Shown here: positions 27,005-35,367 of the stretch, one piece after another
Layout: the number at the start of each line of letters is the position of its first letter
How positions within the stretch are numbered: position 1 is the first letter of the stretch
NCBI RefSeq assembly: GCF_030324495.1
Contig: NZ_JACAGN010000001.1
Location: 257,838-321,837 of the forward strand
Reading direction: 5' to 3'
Origin: Myroides sp. 1354
Lineage (GTDB): Bacteria > Bacteroidota > Bacteroidia > Flavobacteriales > Flavobacteriaceae
Length of the DNA: 64,000 bases
Translations under genes and position numbers: made by a program
The notes under the pieces: model-generated
Told to the model about the DNA's origin: nothing
What the model saw: only the letters and a program-made list of their open reading frames with translations
The model's database searches: none

Positions 27005-27310
27005 TTTGTAAGGGTTTAGAGGCTTTTTCTTTAAAGGTAAGTTTTTTTTATGTTTTATAAAATATTGATATTCAGTATTTTTTACAAATTTTCCGTCCTA
27101 ATTACAAATTTTCCATCTATTGAAAATTGAAGGGTTAACTCGTTTACAATCAGTGTTGTTTGCAAATTAATCAATCAAATTTTACAATCCATCCTTTCTT
27201 GATAGGCAAAAAACTTGTGCTTTTGTGTGGAGCGAACTAAGTTTGCTTTCGAAGTCACAAATAAAATGTGGATTGAAAAAAGGTAACATTTAATTTAAAA
27301 CCGCAAAACT
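27005..27310. other. 306-bp divergent intergenic region
   Basis: No gene is seen. It carries a minus-strand -7-like box (TACCTTTA, complement of 27032-27039) for the AraC-type regulator and a plus-strand promoter at 27215-27245 for the lipoprotein. The centre, 27040-27210, is very A/T-rich and has short AAATTTTCC direct repeats (around 27085 and 27105) that could be regulator sites. Confidence 0.45.
27215..27245 (+). promoter_or_regulatory. promoter of the 27311 lipoprotein gene
   Basis: TTG at 27215-27217, a 20-nt spacer and an exact TAnnTTTG box (TAAGTTTG, 27238-27245) match the flavobacterial promoter. The leader to the ATG would be about 60 nt. Confidence 0.6.
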
Positions 27311-27904
27311 ATGAAAAAGATTTATATCTGTGCAGCATTGGGATTATTCTTTGCATCATGTAGTACAGAAGAAGGGACTCAAGAATCTACACGAGAATTG
27401 AGAACGGTAAATGTTGTAAATCAAGCCAATTGGATGGATATGATTGATACTATTGATAGTGCATGTACAACATCTGTTTATAAGACTACTGAAGAAATGA
27501 TTACTTATGTAGAAAACGTTGCGATGGCTAATGCGGATTTTCAAAAAATGAATTTGAAAAATTATGTAACACCTACAGCTTCAGAAGTGGAAAGTATTTT
27601 AAATGATACCGAAGCAGTTGTATTACAAGGATTAAATTATAATGCAGCTACAAATTATTATTTGACTCAAATGTTAGTAGTTCGAGGCCCATGGGCCACT
27701 GATCCAATGAAAGATTCGAATGTGTCTAATAGAGATAGATTATTGTTGGATTTCTTAAGTAGAACATGGGGACCAGATGATGATTGGGAATGGAATAAAA
27801 AGAAACCAATTGCTTTTGTAAAAGGATATGAAACGAGCATAGCAAAGGCTGTGGTTTTATCTGTCTTGTCTGAACAAGCTAGTAAAGTTGAAAAAGTAAA
27901 TTAA
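27311..27904 (+). CDS. lipoprotein of unknown function
   Basis: The 197-residue precursor has a lipobox (FFASC, C17), so it is lipidated. The mature protein is mostly helical by eye, with a Trp-rich acidic patch near the end of the second third (TWGPDDDWEWNKKKP). I do not recognise a family. The N-terminal half has NQANWMDMIDTIDSACTT and TEEMITYVENVAMANADF, and no metal-binding or catalytic motif is evident. It has its own promoter and a 146-bp gap before the small membrane gene at 28051. Divergence from the TPR-AraC gene suggests it may be under that regulator's control, which is inference. Confidence 0.7.
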   Translation: MKKIYICAALGLFFASCSTEEGTQESTRELRTVNVVNQANWMDMIDTIDSACTTSVYKTTEEMITYVENVAMANADFQKMNLKNYVTPTASEVESILNDTEAVVLQGLNYNAATNYYLTQMLVVRGPWATDPMKDSNVSNRDRLLLDFLSRTWGPDDDWEWNKKKPIAFVKGYETSIAKAVVLSVLSEQASKVEKVN

Positions 27905-28050
27905 AGAAATCAATAAGTGTTGTTTCTATAGAGCTGGCAGTCCGGAATGCTGGTGAGAAACAAAAAAACACAATGAAAAAGAAAATACACAAAGAAGAGG
28001 GTACATGAGAGAGAAATAAAAACTAATATCCTTAGAAAGTAAAAATAGTA

Positions 28051-28215
28051 ATGGAACTTATAATTACCTATCGGTTTAAAATATTTGCAGTGTTATTGCT
28101 ACTATGGGCAGGAATGAACTTTTGGGTGTTTCCACCTGCCTGGTTTTGGGTTGCCATTGTTTGTATGGTTCTGGTCTTGGGGATCTGTGTTAAGTTGTTT
28201 AAGGCAAAACCTTAA
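28051..28215 (+). CDS. 54-residue membrane microprotein
   Basis: This small open frame starts at an ATG and encodes 54 residues with two hydrophobic segments, IFAVLLLLWAGMNFWVF and WFWVAIVCMVLVLGICV, joined by a short PPA turn and ending KLFKAKP. The positive C-terminal end and double-hairpin shape are typical of small inner-membrane proteins. No homologue is recognised. It sits alone in a 583-bp stretch between the lipoprotein gene and uvrC, upstream of a clear terminator, so it has the place of a gene. A moderately purine-rich stretch upstream (TTAGAAAGTAAAAA) could serve for initiation. Existence is likely but not certain. Confidence 0.5.
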   Translation: MELIITYRFKIFAVLLLLWAGMNFWVFPPAWFWVAIVCMVLVLGICVKLFKAKP

Positions 28216-28329
28216 CGTTTAATGCGATGACCAGTATTCAACAAATAAGGCGAAAATAGTAAGCTTTATCGTTTTAGACGGGTAAATAATAGAGGAGTTA
28301 TATCCATTATAATTGATTAATTTAAATGG

Positions 28330-28366
28330 AAAAAAGGGTGTTCAAATCGAACACCCTTTTTTATTC
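28330..28366 (+). terminator. intrinsic terminator
   Basis: A perfect 14-bp stem (28330-28343 with 28349-28362) with 5-nt loop and T-run. It lies 115 nt past the microprotein stop; 28216-28329 in between holds nothing recognisable. Confidence 0.85.
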
Positions 28367-28437
28367 TTTACATTTTATCCTTTGCGAACGAAATGAGATA
28401 GTTTCAGTTGATAAATATACCTTTTAGGGGAGCATCT

Positions 28438-28468
28438 TTTGTTGTACTAATTTTAAACTTTATTTTTG
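28438..28468 (+). promoter_or_regulatory. promoter of uvrC
   Basis: TTTG at 28438-28441, a 19-nt spacer and an exact TAnnTTTG box (TATTTTTG, 28461-28468) lie 19 nt before the uvrC ATG. It is one of the best promoter matches in the window. Confidence 0.65.
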
Positions 28469-28487
28469 TAACTTAATTCGGGAGTAG

Positions 28488-30278
28488 ATGCAAGTAAAAG
28501 AAGAGTTAGCTTTACAAATACAAACTTTGCCAGATCAACCTGGTGTGTATCAGTATTTTGATAAGGATGGAAAGATTTTATATGTAGGTAAGGCTAAGAA
28601 CCTAAAAAAAAGGGTGAGTTCTTATTTTAATAAAATCCACGACAATGCAAAGACTAATGTATTAGTCAAAAAAATTGTACAGATTAAACATATTGTTGTG
28701 CCTACAGAAACGGATGCCTTGCTGTTGGAAAACAATTTAATTAAGCAATTACAACCGCGTTATAATGTATTGTTGAAAGACGATAAGTCTTATCCGTGGA
28801 TTTGCATCAAAAAAGAATCTTTTCCGAGAGTTTTTGCTACTAGACGCATGGTGAAAGACGGTTCGGAATACTATGGTCCGTATACGAGTATCAAAACGGT
28901 ACATACGTTGATGGAGCTGATCAAGGAGCTTTATGCAATTCGCACTTGTAGTTATGATTTGTCTTTGCAAAATATTCGAAGTGAGAAATTTAAGGTCTGC
29001 CTTGAATATCACATTGGCAATTGTGGAGGACCTTGTGAGGCTTATGAAACAACGATACAATACGACAAGAAAATTACCGAAATACGCGATATTTTAAAAG
29101 GAAATTTCAAAGAAAGTTTGAAGGGATTCAAGAGCTATATGCTAGATTTGGCGACGGAAATGCGTTTCGAAGAAGCGCAGCAAATCAAAGAAAAAATAGA
29201 GTTACTTGAAAATTACCAAGCGAAATCAACCATTGTCAACCCGAAAATTGGAAATGTAGATGTATTTACCATTATTTCAGATGAAACAAATGCCTATGTT
29301 AATTTTCTACAAGTTTCCTACGGAGCGATTATCCGCTCGCATAATTTAGAATTAAAAAAGAAATTAGAGGAGACGGATGAGGAGCTGCTAGAATTGGCGA
29401 TTATTGAGATTCGCAGTAGATTTGAGTTGTTGACTAAAGAAATTCTCGTTCCTTTTGAAGTAGACTTAGGAGAACAGATTAAGGTGACCGTACCCAAAAT
29501 GGGGGATAAAAAAGGACTATTGGATTTATCAGAACGCAATGCCAAATTTTATCGCATGGATCAATTGAAGCAAATCAAAATTGTTGATCCAGATCGACAT
29601 GTAAAACGCATCATGCAGCAAATGATGAAGGATTTGCGCTTGCCAAAAGAACCTCGTCATATCGAATGTTTTGATAACTCTAATATTCAAGGAACGAATC
29701 CGGTGGCTGCTTGTGTTGTTTTTAAAGATGGGAAGCCCAGTAAAAAAGACTACCGCCATTTTAATGTTAAAACCGTAGAGGGGCCCAATGACTTTGCTTC
29801 TATGGAAGAAATCGTGTTCCGACGATATAAGCGATTGTTGGAAGAAAATGAAGCCCTACCGGATCTTATTGTCATTGACGGGGGGAAAGGTCAACTAGGA
29901 GTTGCATTGAAGAGTTTAGAAAATCTGGGATTGAGAGGTAAAATTCCCATTATCAGTTTGGCAGAGCGTCTAGAGGAAATTTTTTATCCTGGTGATAGTT
30001 ATCCGCTTTATTTAGATAAACGCTCAGAAACGATGAAAGTGATTATTCACTTACGCGATGAAGCACACCGTTTTGGATTGGCTTTTCACCGCAATCAACG
30101 CAGTAAAAACGCCATTACAAGTCGATTGGATGAAGTTCCTGGTATCGGTGAAAAGACAAAAACGAAGTTGATGAATCACTTTAAATCTGTAAAGCGAATC
30201 CAAGAAGCACCTATAACAGAAATAGAAAGTGTCATTGGAAAAGCAAAAACTAAGGTTTTATTGGAACATTTAAAGTAA
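28488..30278 (+). CDS. uvrC: excinuclease ABC subunit C
   Basis: The 596-residue protein is full-length UvrC, the dual-incision nuclease of nucleotide excision repair. The N-terminal GIY-YIG domain is seen as QPGVYQYFDKDGKILYVGKA. A cysteine cluster lies around residues 156-185 (CLEYHIGNCGGPCEAY), and the UVR motif region follows (ATEMRFEEAQQIKEKIELL). The RNase H-like C-terminal nuclease domain shows CFDNSNIQGTNPVAACVVF and VIDGGKGQL, and helix-hairpin-helix motifs end the protein (LDEVPGIGEKTKTKLMNHF). It is cytoplasmic. The patatin gene follows after 25 nt. Confidence 0.96.
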   Translation: MQVKEELALQIQTLPDQPGVYQYFDKDGKILYVGKAKNLKKRVSSYFNKIHDNAKTNVLVKKIVQIKHIVVPTETDALLLENNLIKQLQPRYNVLLKDDKSYPWICIKKESFPRVFATRRMVKDGSEYYGPYTSIKTVHTLMELIKELYAIRTCSYDLSLQNIRSEKFKVCLEYHIGNCGGPCEAYETTIQYDKKITEIRDILKGNFKESLKGFKSYMLDLATEMRFEEAQQIKEKIELLENYQAKSTIVNPKIGNVDVFTIISDETNAYVNFLQVSYGAIIRSHNLELKKKLEETDEELLELAIIEIRSRFELLTKEILVPFEVDLGEQIKVTVPKMGDKKGLLDLSERNAKFYRMDQLKQIKIVDPDRHVKRIMQQMMKDLRLPKEPRHIECFDNSNIQGTNPVAACVVFKDGKPSKKDYRHFNVKTVEGPNDFASMEEIVFRRYKRLLEENEALPDLIVIDGGKGQLGVALKSLENLGLRGKIPIISLAERLEEIFYPGDSYPLYLDKRSETMKVIIHLRDEAHRFGLAFHRNQRSKNAITSRLDEVPGIGEKTKTKLMNHFKSVKRIQEAPITEIESVIGKAKTKVLLEHLK

Positions 30279-30303
30279 ATTAGTGGAATAAAAAAGGAAG
30301 ACT

Positions 30304-32532
30304 ATGCGCAGAATTATAGCATTATTAGCAATAGTATTAGCGGCAGGTACTAGTTTTGCCCAAGAAGAAGACCGACCGAAAGTAGGGGTGGTGCTGAGTG
30401 GTGGTGGTGCAAAAGGACTCGCGCATATTGGCGTACTAAAGGTTCTAGAAGAACAAGGGGTACAAGTAGATTATATTACGGGTACTAGTATGGGAGCCAT
30501 TGTAGGTGGGTTATATGCCTCAGGATACACTGCTTCGGAATTGGATTCTATCTTTAGTAGTATTGATGCTACTGCGCTAATAAGAGATTATATTCCCCGC
30601 ATTTCTAAATCGTTTTATGAGAAAAAAAACGATGAAATTTACGCCTTAACCTTGCCTTTTGATAAATTTAAGATTGGACTGCCCAAAGCCTTTTCTCGAG
30701 GGATGTACAATTATAACTTGATGAATCGATTGCTGGCTCATGTTCGACATGTACGCGATTTTAATGATCTCAATATACCTTTCCTTTGTATTGCAACCAA
30801 TATTGAGACTGGAAAACCCGTTCTCATTGACTCAGGCTATCTACCGCAGGCTATCTTAGCAAGTGGAGCTTTTCCTTCCTTGTTTGCCCCCGTTTTAATT
30901 GACGATAAACACCTGATTGATGGCGGAATTGTAAACAACTATCCCATAGAAGAATTAAAAGCTTTAGGAGCGGATATTGTTATAGGTGTAGATGTGCAAG
31001 ACGGATTAAAAGGAATTGATGATATTAACGGTGCAGCAGATGTTTTGCTTCAAATTTCCAATTATTCGACCATTAATCAAATGAAGAATAAGATCGGCGA
31101 GACAGATATTTACATCAAACCCGATATTTCAGGTTATACGGTTGTTTCCTTTGAAGAAGGAAAGGCAATTATTCAACGAGGAGTTGAAGCTGCTGAAACA
31201 CAATTGGATGCAATCAAAAAAATTGGCGGTAAAAAAGATGTTTTACAAAAACAATTTGTACCCAAATACACAGATAAAATTCATGTTAATTCGATTGATA
31301 TCAAGGGATTGACGAGATATACAAGACGCTATGTACACGGGAAGTTAGGGTTTAAACCCGATAGTTGGGTTTCGTTTAATGATCTTGAAAAGGGAATCGA
31401 TCAGTTGAATGGTACAGATAACTTTAGCAGTATATCCTATCGCTTTGATGCAAATGGGGATGGAGATGAACTAGTATTAGATCTAGTTGAAAATCCAACG
31501 AAACGCTATTTGAAACTTGGGGTTCACTATGATGGATTGTATAAATCTGCAGCTTTAGTGAATGTAACCCAAAAAAACCTATTGATGAAGAGTGATATTG
31601 CCTCTTTAGATGTTGCGGTGGGAGATAATGTGCGATATAACTTCAATTACTTCGTCGATAATGGTTTCTATTGGAGTGTGGGAATTAATTCAAAATACAA
31701 TCAATTTAGTCACGATTTGCGCTTTAAGATGTTGTTGAAAAACGACCATTTTGACTTACCCTCTGATATTGATCTCAATAGTTTGCCTGCTAAATTTAAT
31801 GTCGATTATAAAGATGTGGAGAATCGCTTAGTATTTCAAACCTTTTATCAACAGAAATTTCTCTTGGCGGTAGGATTGGAACACCGCTATTTTGATATTA
31901 AAAGTAATACACTGAATGTAAAAGAAAGCAATTTTGACCGCAGTACCTATTTGGGAGGATTTGCTAATTTTACTTTTGATACCTATGATAATAAGTACTT
32001 TCCGCGAAAAGGATTTATGTTTAAAGGAGAATATAAAAACTATTTTTATTCTTCGGATTATTTGAACAATTTTCAAAATTTCTCTATGATTACGGGAAAT
32101 GTAGGATACGCAACCCGTTTGGCGGATAAGTTGTTTGTCGATTTGCGCTCGCGTATGGGAGCTACGATTGGTAATACTCCTTCTATGGGATTCATGTATT
32201 TCTTAGGAGGATATGGATTTGCTGATCGCGATAATATCATTCCTTTCTATGGCTATGATTTATTGAGTATAGCCGGTAATTCCTATATCACAGGGTCTTT
32301 GAATTTGGATTATGAGATCTTTAAAAAACACCACATCAATTTTTCTGCCAACTTTGCCAATGTAGGAGAAGATATTTTTTCTGGTTCTGAGTGGTTGTTT
32401 AAATCCAATTATACGGGGTACGCCATTGGATACGGAATGCAAACCATGATTGGACCTATTGAGGTGAAATACAGTTATTCACCAGAAACGGGAGGGAGCT
32501 ACACGTATTTCTCTGTTGGCTTTTGGTTTTAG
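30304..32532 (+). CDS. patatin-like phospholipase with POTRA and outer-membrane barrel (type Vd-like)
   Basis: The 742-residue protein has a signal peptide (TSFAQ) and an N-terminal patatin domain with oxyanion loop LSGGGAKGLAHIG, nucleophile elbow GTSMG (S62) and catalytic Asp in DGGIVNNYP (D206). The Ser-Asp dyad is intact. About residues 325-400 resemble a single POTRA domain (HVNSIDIKGLTRYTRRYV). The remainder is a 16-strand-type barrel of the BamA/Omp85 superfamily (GGFANFTFDTYDNKYFPRKG), ending in YTYFSVGFWF. The order patatin-POTRA-barrel matches type Vd autotransporters such as PlpD of Pseudomonas. The lipase could act at the outer membrane or be exported through the barrel. It is probably co-transcribed with uvrC. 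Confidence 0.85.
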   Translation: MRRIIALLAIVLAAGTSFAQEEDRPKVGVVLSGGGAKGLAHIGVLKVLEEQGVQVDYITGTSMGAIVGGLYASGYTASELDSIFSSIDATALIRDYIPRISKSFYEKKNDEIYALTLPFDKFKIGLPKAFSRGMYNYNLMNRLLAHVRHVRDFNDLNIPFLCIATNIETGKPVLIDSGYLPQAILASGAFPSLFAPVLIDDKHLIDGGIVNNYPIEELKALGADIVIGVDVQDGLKGIDDINGAADVLLQISNYSTINQMKNKIGETDIYIKPDISGYTVVSFEEGKAIIQRGVEAAETQLDAIKKIGGKKDVLQKQFVPKYTDKIHVNSIDIKGLTRYTRRYVHGKLGFKPDSWVSFNDLEKGIDQLNGTDNFSSISYRFDANGDGDELVLDLVENPTKRYLKLGVHYDGLYKSAALVNVTQKNLLMKSDIASLDVAVGDNVRYNFNYFVDNGFYWSVGINSKYNQFSHDLRFKMLLKNDHFDLPSDIDLNSLPAKFNVDYKDVENRLVFQTFYQQKFLLAVGLEHRYFDIKSNTLNVKESNFDRSTYLGGFANFTFDTYDNKYFPRKGFMFKGEYKNYFYSSDYLNNFQNFSMITGNVGYATRLADKLFVDLRSRMGATIGNTPSMGFMYFLGGYGFADRDNIIPFYGYDLLSIAGNSYITGSLNLDYEIFKKHHINFSANFANVGEDIFSGSEWLFKSNYTGYAIGYGMQTMIGPIEVKYSYSPETGGSYTYFSVGFWF

Positions 32533-32751
32533 TTAAGAATTCAGCGGACTTAACACCTTGTGTTTTAGCAATACGCAAATAAAATTTGGTTATCAAGTTG
32601 GATATATCATTTTTATTTCGATATTTGTGATATTATGAAAATACAATGGGACGGTTTATTGGCTTATATTAAGTTTCTGATCAAGAGAAATCCTGAATGA
32701 GAAACTTTTACTTATATCTTTTTTTTTCCAACCTTAAAACGATAAGTAATT

Positions 32752-33912
32752 ATGCCTTTATATCATCGCTTAGGGAGTATTCCCCCTAAACGTCATACGA
32801 TTTTCCGCAAGGAGAACGGTGACTTATATTATGAACAATTGTTTGGTACAGTTGGTTTTGACGGAATGTCAACAAATATGTACCATGTACACCGACCTAC
32901 ACAGGTGAAAGAAATACGCAAACAGTATTCGGTTGCACCTAAAATTGCGAAAGCAAATAACATTCAATCTTACCGACTAAGAGGATTCCAAGTAGAACCC
33001 GAAAATGATTATCTAGAAAGCCGAAAAGCAGTTTTGACCAATAGTGACTGTACCATTGTATTAGCGGCTCCTAAGAAATCAATGGAGGATTATTTCTACA
33101 AAAATACCGATTCTGATGAATTGATTTTTATTCACAAGGGATCTGGAACGCTGCGTACGTTTTTAGGAAACTTAACCTTTAAATACGGCGATTACTTAGT
33201 TGTTCCAAGAGGAATGATTTATAAAATGGACTTCGATACGGAGGATAACCGACTGTTTATTGTAGAATCTAAACATCCATTCTATACGCCTAAGCGTTAT
33301 AGAAACTGGTTTGGACAATTAATGGAGCACTCTCCTTTCTGTGAAAGGGATATCCGTCGTCCAGAAAATTTAGAAACTTACGATGAAAAGGGAGATTTCT
33401 TAATCAAGTTGAGAAAACAAGATGAAATCTTCGAAATGGTATATGCAACACATCCATTTGACGTAGTGGGTTATGATGGATATAATTATCCGTATGCTTT
33501 TTCTATTCACGATTTTGAACCGATTACAGGACGTATTCACCAACCACCTCCCGTACACCAAACGTTTGAAACTGCTGGTTTCGTCGTTTGTTCTTTCGTA
33601 CCGCGACTGTACGACTACCACCCAGATGCAATTCCTGCACCATACAACCACAGTAATATTGACAGTGATGAGGTGTTGTACTATGTAGATGGAGATTTTA
33701 TGAGTCGTAATGATATCGCACCAGGTCATATCTCGTTGCACCCTGCAGGTATTCCACACGGACCACATCCAGGAGCTGCAGAGCGTTCAATCGGTAAAAC
33801 GGTGACAGAAGAATTAGCAGTAATGGTCGATACATTCAAGCCTTTAATGGTGACAGAAGAAGCCATGAAAATTGCAGATGAAAAATACTACCAATCTTGG
33901 TTAGAAGAATAA
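32752..33912 (+). CDS. hmgA: homogentisate 1,2-dioxygenase
   Basis: The 386-residue protein is a cupin-fold iron dioxygenase of the homogentisate family, at the shorter length seen in Bacteroidota. It opens the ring of homogentisate to maleylacetoacetate. Characteristic sections are YHRLGSIPPKRHTIFRKENG at the start, FIHKGSGTLRTFLGNLTFKYGDYLVVPRGMIY, the iron-site region PPPVHQTFETAGFVVCSFVPR and the C-terminal ISLHPAGIPHGPHPGA, which carries His ligands. hppD, the preceding pathway step, lies 37 nt downstream and is certainly on the same transcript. Maleylacetoacetate isomerase and fumarylacetoacetase are not in this window. Confidence 0.93.
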   Translation: MPLYHRLGSIPPKRHTIFRKENGDLYYEQLFGTVGFDGMSTNMYHVHRPTQVKEIRKQYSVAPKIAKANNIQSYRLRGFQVEPENDYLESRKAVLTNSDCTIVLAAPKKSMEDYFYKNTDSDELIFIHKGSGTLRTFLGNLTFKYGDYLVVPRGMIYKMDFDTEDNRLFIVESKHPFYTPKRYRNWFGQLMEHSPFCERDIRRPENLETYDEKGDFLIKLRKQDEIFEMVYATHPFDVVGYDGYNYPYAFSIHDFEPITGRIHQPPPVHQTFETAGFVVCSFVPRLYDYHPDAIPAPYNHSNIDSDEVLYYVDGDFMSRNDIAPGHISLHPAGIPHGPHPGAAERSIGKTVTEELAVMVDTFKPLMVTEEAMKIADEKYYQSWLEE

Positions 33913-33949
33913 CAGAATAAAAAGAATAAACAACAACAAAAACTATATT

Positions 33950-35110
33950 ATGAGTAAAGAAGTAAAGTCAGTTGAATTTGGCTTAGAAAAAATATTTGAG
34001 GGAGCACAAGATTTCTTACCTCTATTAGGAACAGATTACGTTGAATTTATCGTTGGTAATGCTAAACAAGCAGCCCACTTTTACAAAACTGCTTTTGGTT
34101 TCCAATCATTAGCTTATGCTGGATTAGAAACAGGAGTGAAAGACAGAGCATCTTATGTTTTAGTACAAGATAAAATCCGCATCGTATTAACTACACCTTT
34201 AACAGCAGAGTCTGATTTAAATGACCATATCGTAAAACACGGAGATGGAATTAAAGTAGTTGCACTTTGGGTAGAAGATGCACGTAAAGCATACGAAGAA
34301 ACAACAAGCCGTGGAGCTAAATCATACATGGAACCCGTTGTAGAAAAAGACGAATTTGGTGAAACCGTTCGTGCGGGTATCTATACGTATGGAGAAACTG
34401 TTCACATGTTTGTAGAGAGAAAAAACTATACAGGAGTATTCTTACCTGGTTTCGTAAAATGGGAAAGCGACTATAATCCAGAACCAGTTGGATTAAAATA
34501 CGTGGATCACATGGTAGGAAACGTGGGATGGAATGAAATGAATACGTGGGTAAAATGGTACGAAGATGTGATGGGATTTGTAAACTTCTTGTCTTTTGAC
34601 GACAAACAAATTAATACAGAATACTCTGCATTAATGAGTAAAGTAATGTCAAATGGTAATGGACGTATTAAATTCCCTATTAACGAACCAGCAGAAGGAG
34701 CAAAAAGATCTCAAGTAGAAGAATATTTGGATTTTTATAATGGTCCTGGTGTTCAGCATATTGCTGTTGCAACAGATGATATCATCAAAACAGTTTCTCA
34801 AATGAGAGCAAGAGGGGTTGAGTTTTTATCTGCTCCACCGCAAGCGTATTATGACGCAATTCCGGGTCGTTTAGGTGTTCACATGGATATGATGAAAGAA
34901 GATATCAAAGAATTGCAAAAATTGAGTATCTTAGTTGACGCTGACGAAGAAGGATATTTATTGCAAATCTTTACTAAACCAGTAGAGGATCGTCCAACTT
35001 TATTCTTTGAAATTATTCAAAGAATGGGGGCAAGAGGATTCGGTGCAGGTAACTTCAAGGCGCTTTTCGAATCAATCGAGCGTGAGCAAGAGTTGAGAGG
35101 AACGTTATAA
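33950..35110 (+). CDS. hppD: 4-hydroxyphenylpyruvate dioxygenase
   Basis: The 386-residue protein has the tandem vicinal-oxygen-chelate domains of HPPD. The iron ligands are visible as His in YVDHMVGNV (about residue 187), His in GVQHIAVATDDI (about 270) and Glu in LFFEIIQRMG (about 354). The C-terminal GARGFGAGNFKALFESIE is the family signature. The enzyme converts 4-hydroxyphenylpyruvate to homogentisate, feeding HmgA encoded just upstream. It is cytoplasmic. The putative small RNA and a terminator follow within 230 nt. Confidence 0.96.
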   Translation: MSKEVKSVEFGLEKIFEGAQDFLPLLGTDYVEFIVGNAKQAAHFYKTAFGFQSLAYAGLETGVKDRASYVLVQDKIRIVLTTPLTAESDLNDHIVKHGDGIKVVALWVEDARKAYEETTSRGAKSYMEPVVEKDEFGETVRAGIYTYGETVHMFVERKNYTGVFLPGFVKWESDYNPEPVGLKYVDHMVGNVGWNEMNTWVKWYEDVMGFVNFLSFDDKQINTEYSALMSKVMSNGNGRIKFPINEPAEGAKRSQVEEYLDFYNGPGVQHIAVATDDIIKTVSQMRARGVEFLSAPPQAYYDAIPGRLGVHMDMMKEDIKELQKLSILVDADEEGYLLQIFTKPVEDRPTLFFEIIQRMGARGFGAGNFKALFESIEREQELRGTL

Positions 35111-35208
35111 TCTGAGTTAAGAATATCTTAAAAACATTCATTTTGAGTATGTTATAGTTAAAGTGGGGTTAAAAGATAGGAGATATATAAATAATCAATA
35201 AAAAACTG

Positions 35209-35216
35209 TACATTTG
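35209..35216 (+). promoter_or_regulatory. -7 box upstream of the candidate small RNA
   Basis: TACATTTG matches TAnnTTTG exactly and lies in an intergenic position where the next gene starts only 151 nt later, after a terminator. No clear TTG at -33 was found, so the strength is uncertain. Confidence 0.45.
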
Positions 35217-35337
35217 CACTCGCAAAAATAAAGATGTCATAAGCTTTATTTGAGTGTAATAAATTTTTCATAATTTATAGTTTTTTGGTTGGTTAATAGC
35301 ATAAAAACTCAGTCAATTATTTGACTGGGTTTTTTTG
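35217..35337 (+). ncRNA. candidate structured small RNA or hppD 3' UTR element
   Basis: Just after the -7 box lies a long hairpin. CACTC (35217-35221) pairs with GAGTG (35252-35256), and AAATAAAG (35226-35233) with CTTTATTT (35244-35251), separated on the left by a 4-nt bulge. About 50 nt later comes an intrinsic terminator (35305-35316 with 35321-35332, T-run after it). A promoter box, a structured start and a terminator within 130 nt, with no open frame, fit a small RNA. The alternative is a structured tail of the hmgA-hppD mRNA. No known RNA family is recognised. Confidence 0.35.
35305..35337 (+). terminator. intrinsic terminator upstream of the DUF3108 gene
   Basis: A stem of about 12 pairs (35305-35316 with 35321-35332, one G-T pair) with TTAT loop and a run of seven T's. 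It closes the hmgA-hppD transcript or the candidate small RNA. Confidence 0.85.
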
Positions 35338-35367
35338 TTTGTTATTTTTGAATAAAATTAGCCAACT

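Noticed and set aside
27920..27963. Hairpin with 8-bp arms TTGTTTCT/AGAAACAA after the 27311 lipoprotein gene
   Set aside because: The 28-nt loop is only weakly paired and no T-run follows on the plus strand, so a terminator call is not supported.
32532..32554. GTTAAG/CTTAAC hairpin after the patatin gene
   Set aside because: Only six pairs and no T-run; not convincing as a terminator.
32635..32700. 21-codon frame between the patatin gene and hmgA
   Set aside because: Too short, without a hydrophobic or other recognisable pattern, and no supporting context.
33400..33768. 122-residue minus-strand frame
   Set aside because: Antisense to hmgA; Cys/Trp/Ile-rich composition typical of a shadow frame.
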